NCBI GenBank assembly: GCA_003640645.1
Contig: QGHH01000030.1
Coordinates: forward strand, 1-61,031
Direction: 5' to 3'
DNA: 61,031 bases
DNA from: Fredinandcohnia aciditolerans
GTDB taxonomy: Bacteria > Bacillota > Bacilli > Bacillales > Bacillaceae_L
The translations under genes were made by a program, and so were the position numbers. Shown here in pieces: positions 60,339-61,031 of the stretch (positions within the stretch are counted from its first letter, which is position 1; each line of letters opens with the position of its first letter). The notes beneath the pieces were generated by a model. It worked only from the letters and a program-made list of their open reading frames with translations. It did no database searches and was not told the origin of the DNA.

Positions 60339-60371
60339 AGCTGATTTCCCATATTGGGGAATCGGCTTTTT
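60339..60371 (+). terminator. Terminator of the second beta-galactosidase operon
   Basis: AGCTGATTTCCC and GGGGAATCGGCT form a stem with wobble pairs and a 4-6 nt loop, followed by TTTT. Confidence 0.75.
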
Positions 60372-60403
60372 ACTATTGGTGAGATTAATTGTTTTGTAAG
60401 CAT

Positions 60404-60871
60404 GAAGATCATTTTGAGTAAAAAGCTCGTTCGAAAAGTTCTTCATAAGCCCGATGAAGACCATTAGGAGTGAAAAATTCGTTTGAAAAGTCCTTCATAA
60501 GCCCGATGAAGACCATTAGGAGCGAAAAACTTGTTTGAAAAGTCCTTCATAAGCCCGATGAAGACCATTTGAGTTGAAAAACTCAATCGAAAAGTTCTTC
60601 ATAAGCTCGATGAAGACCATTAGGAGTGAAAAACTCATTCGAAAAGTCCTTCATAAGCCCGATGAAGACCATTAGGAGCGAAAAACTCGTTTGAAAAGTC
60701 CTTCATAAGCCCGATGAAGACCATTTGAGTCGAAAAACTCGTTCGAAAAGTTCTTCATAAGCCCGATGAAGACTATTAGGAGTGAAAAACTGGTCCGAAA
60801 AGTTCTTCATAAGCCCGATGAAGATCATTAGGAGCGAAAATCCCATATGAAAAGTCCTTCATAATACAGCA
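60404..60871 (+). repeat. Array 2 of the 52-bp tandem repeat, about nine units
   Basis: Nine units of exactly 52 bp in the same orientation and phase as array 1, each starting GAAGA(C/T)CATT and ending CTTCATAAGCCCGAT. The variable middle now reads (A)GGAGTGAAAAACTCGTT and variants, forming a small GAGT..ACTC hairpin. Both arrays are preceded by GTAAGCAT and follow a terminator. The last 160 bp of the window (60872-61031) hold no feature I can name. Confidence 0.9.
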
Positions 60872-61031
60872 AAACTCAAGTCTCCACGCCCTAGGAGTAG
60901 AAGCATGTCCACACATCTAATGCAAGAACCTGCCTTCGTATCCATACCCCCGACTGGGACAAGTTATCATGAACGAAACTAGCCCCTTGTCGTAATCCCG
61001 TAGGTTAATTTGGTTAGACTGTTTAACGGAA

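Noticed and set aside
60952-61010. Possible further copy of the 31-bp palindrome near the window end
   Set aside because: ACTGGGACAAG and CCTTGTCG are present but separated by unrelated sequence, and the central GGGACAGGTCCC is missing.

Overview
The window looks like a chromosomal stretch from a low-GC, endospore-forming member of the Bacillaceae, of Bacillus or Neobacillus type. Evidence: strong AGGAGG-type ribosome binding sites, TTG and GTG starts, a tricistronic GerA-family germinant receptor, a MinJ-like division protein, a Pst operon with a PhoP-type box, a Bce-type peptide-antibiotic module and two YesM/YesN two-component systems. No tRNA, rRNA, transposase, integrase or CRISPR array was seen. 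Species is not claimed.

Layout. 0-7 kb: a duplicated intergenic repeat block, minJ, small membrane proteins, an HNH protein, an M42 aminopeptidase, and a DUF21/CBS/CorC ion exporter behind a roughly 240-nt leader with mutually exclusive stems. 7-11.5 kb: pstSCAB-phoU. 11.5-15 kb: a Gly/His/Tyr repeat protein, two FMN reductases, an ECF sigma cluster and a YdhR-like monooxygenase. 15-35.5 kb: a sialoglycan utilisation island. It has a two-component system whose kinase carries two sensor modules, an LplA/B/C-type ABC importer without ATPase, two tandem SGNH esterases, a GH33 sialidase without signal peptide, a DUF624 protein, NanA, NanE, a ROK kinase (NanK), a DUF4091/GH123-like hydrolase and a GH2 beta-galactosidase. 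35.5-41 kb: a SLAP-domain protein, a ZIP metal transporter and gerA-gerB-gerC. 41-45.6 kb: bceRSAB. 46-50 kb: a GntP permease and beta-hydroxyacid dehydrogenase operon, divergent from a LysR regulator. 50-60.3 kb: a second YesN/YesM system, a second ATPase-less sugar ABC importer and a second GH2 beta-galactosidase.

How the genes may work together. The 19.6-35.5 kb block reads as import of an intact, possibly O-acetylated, sialylated oligosaccharide and its dismantling in the cytoplasm: esterases, sialidase, beta-hexosaminidase-like enzyme, beta-galactosidase, then NanA-NanK-NanE to GlcNAc-6-P. The enzyme set would suit a ganglioside-type or Sd(a)-type glycan, but that substrate is an inference. 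Both importers need an ATPase encoded elsewhere (MsmX type).

The intergenic DNA is unusually rich in repeats: TATCGGACA-type arrays (three blocks), two arrays of an exact 52-bp unit bracketing 46.3-60.4 kb, a 31-bp palindrome that abuts stop codons, and a nested GC-rich composite element at 56.8-57.2 kb.
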